The notes beneath the pieces were generated by a model, which worked only from the letters and a program-made list of their open reading frames with translations, did not search any database and was not told where the DNA came from. A stretch of DNA of 64,000 nt from Burkholderia mayonis (GTDB taxonomy: Bacteria; Pseudomonadota; Gammaproteobacteria; Burkholderiales; Burkholderiaceae). The position numbers and the translations under genes are program-made. Each line of letters starts with the position of its first letter. Position 1 is the stretch's first letter. The DNA is taken from assembly GCF_001523745.2 (NCBI RefSeq), contig NZ_CP013387.1:2046001-2110000 (forward strand). Reading direction: 5' to 3'. Positions 63,999-64,000 of the stretch are shown here, piece by piece.

Positions 63999-64000
63999 GG

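Overview
The window is about 66-68% GC with strong GC3 bias, and the host genes look like a Burkholderia, most likely the pseudomallei/thailandensis group. The order metZ-purF-cvpA-dedD-folC-accD-trpA-methyltransferase-trpB-trpF-truA-fimV-asd-leuB-leuD-leuC...gltA-sdhE-sdhB-sdhA-sdhD-sdhC matches the layout I remember from the second chromosome of that genus. The species is an inference; the sequence alone shows a betaproteobacterial gene set.

Region 1 (1 to about 31.35 kb) is the right-hand part of a transposable, BcepMu-like prophage. It starts inside a DD35E transposase on the minus strand. A leftward early operon and a rightward lysogeny/cargo block diverge from a promoter-operator near 3.3 kb: an XRE repressor, a membrane protein, a small Pro-rich protein, a SLATT-like two-TM protein and a small helical protein. 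Next come the lysis genes (holin, transglycosylase, Rz with nested Rz1), Mu-type DNA packaging and head genes (gp25/26/27-like proteins, terminase, portal, MuF, gpG, protease/scaffold, capsid, DUF2190, DUF1320, gp37), sheath and tube, tail chaperones with an apparent -2/+1 frameshift, and a P2-like tail and baseplate (tape measure, U, X, D, V, W, J, I, fibre, fibre assembly). The right-end cargo is a tightly overlapping operon: a Com-like zinc finger, a 54-aa protein, an ABC-ATPase/GNAT fusion and a formyltransferase-like protein. It has the layout and apparent translational lock of Mu com-mom and is the best candidate here for an undescribed DNA-modification/anti-restriction system.

Region 2 (31.4 to 51.5 kb) is amino-acid and nucleotide metabolism, all on the minus strand. 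metZ has a SAM-II-like riboswitch. purF-cvpA-dedD-folC-accD-trpA are followed by an array of eight 50-bp hairpin repeats, an orphan adenine methyltransferase lodged between trpA and trpB, then trpB, trpF, truA and fimV. asd is preceded by an Ile/Thr/Lys-rich leader ORF that looks like an undescribed attenuator peptide. leuB, leuD, an entericidin-like lipoprotein and leuC follow.

Region 3 (51.5 to 58.0 kb) is accessory metabolism: an Lrp-family regulator with an operator-like dyad, divergent from a stand-alone AceE-type 2-oxoacid dehydrogenase E1; a DUF1479 protein; a probably frameshifted secreted protein; and a VOC protein divergent from an AraC regulator.

Region 4 (58.0 to 64.0 kb) is the TCA block sdhCDAB-sdhE-gltA on the minus strand, preceded by a 12-bp direct repeat and a GntR/HutC regulator. 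I saw no rRNA, tRNA or CRISPR array.
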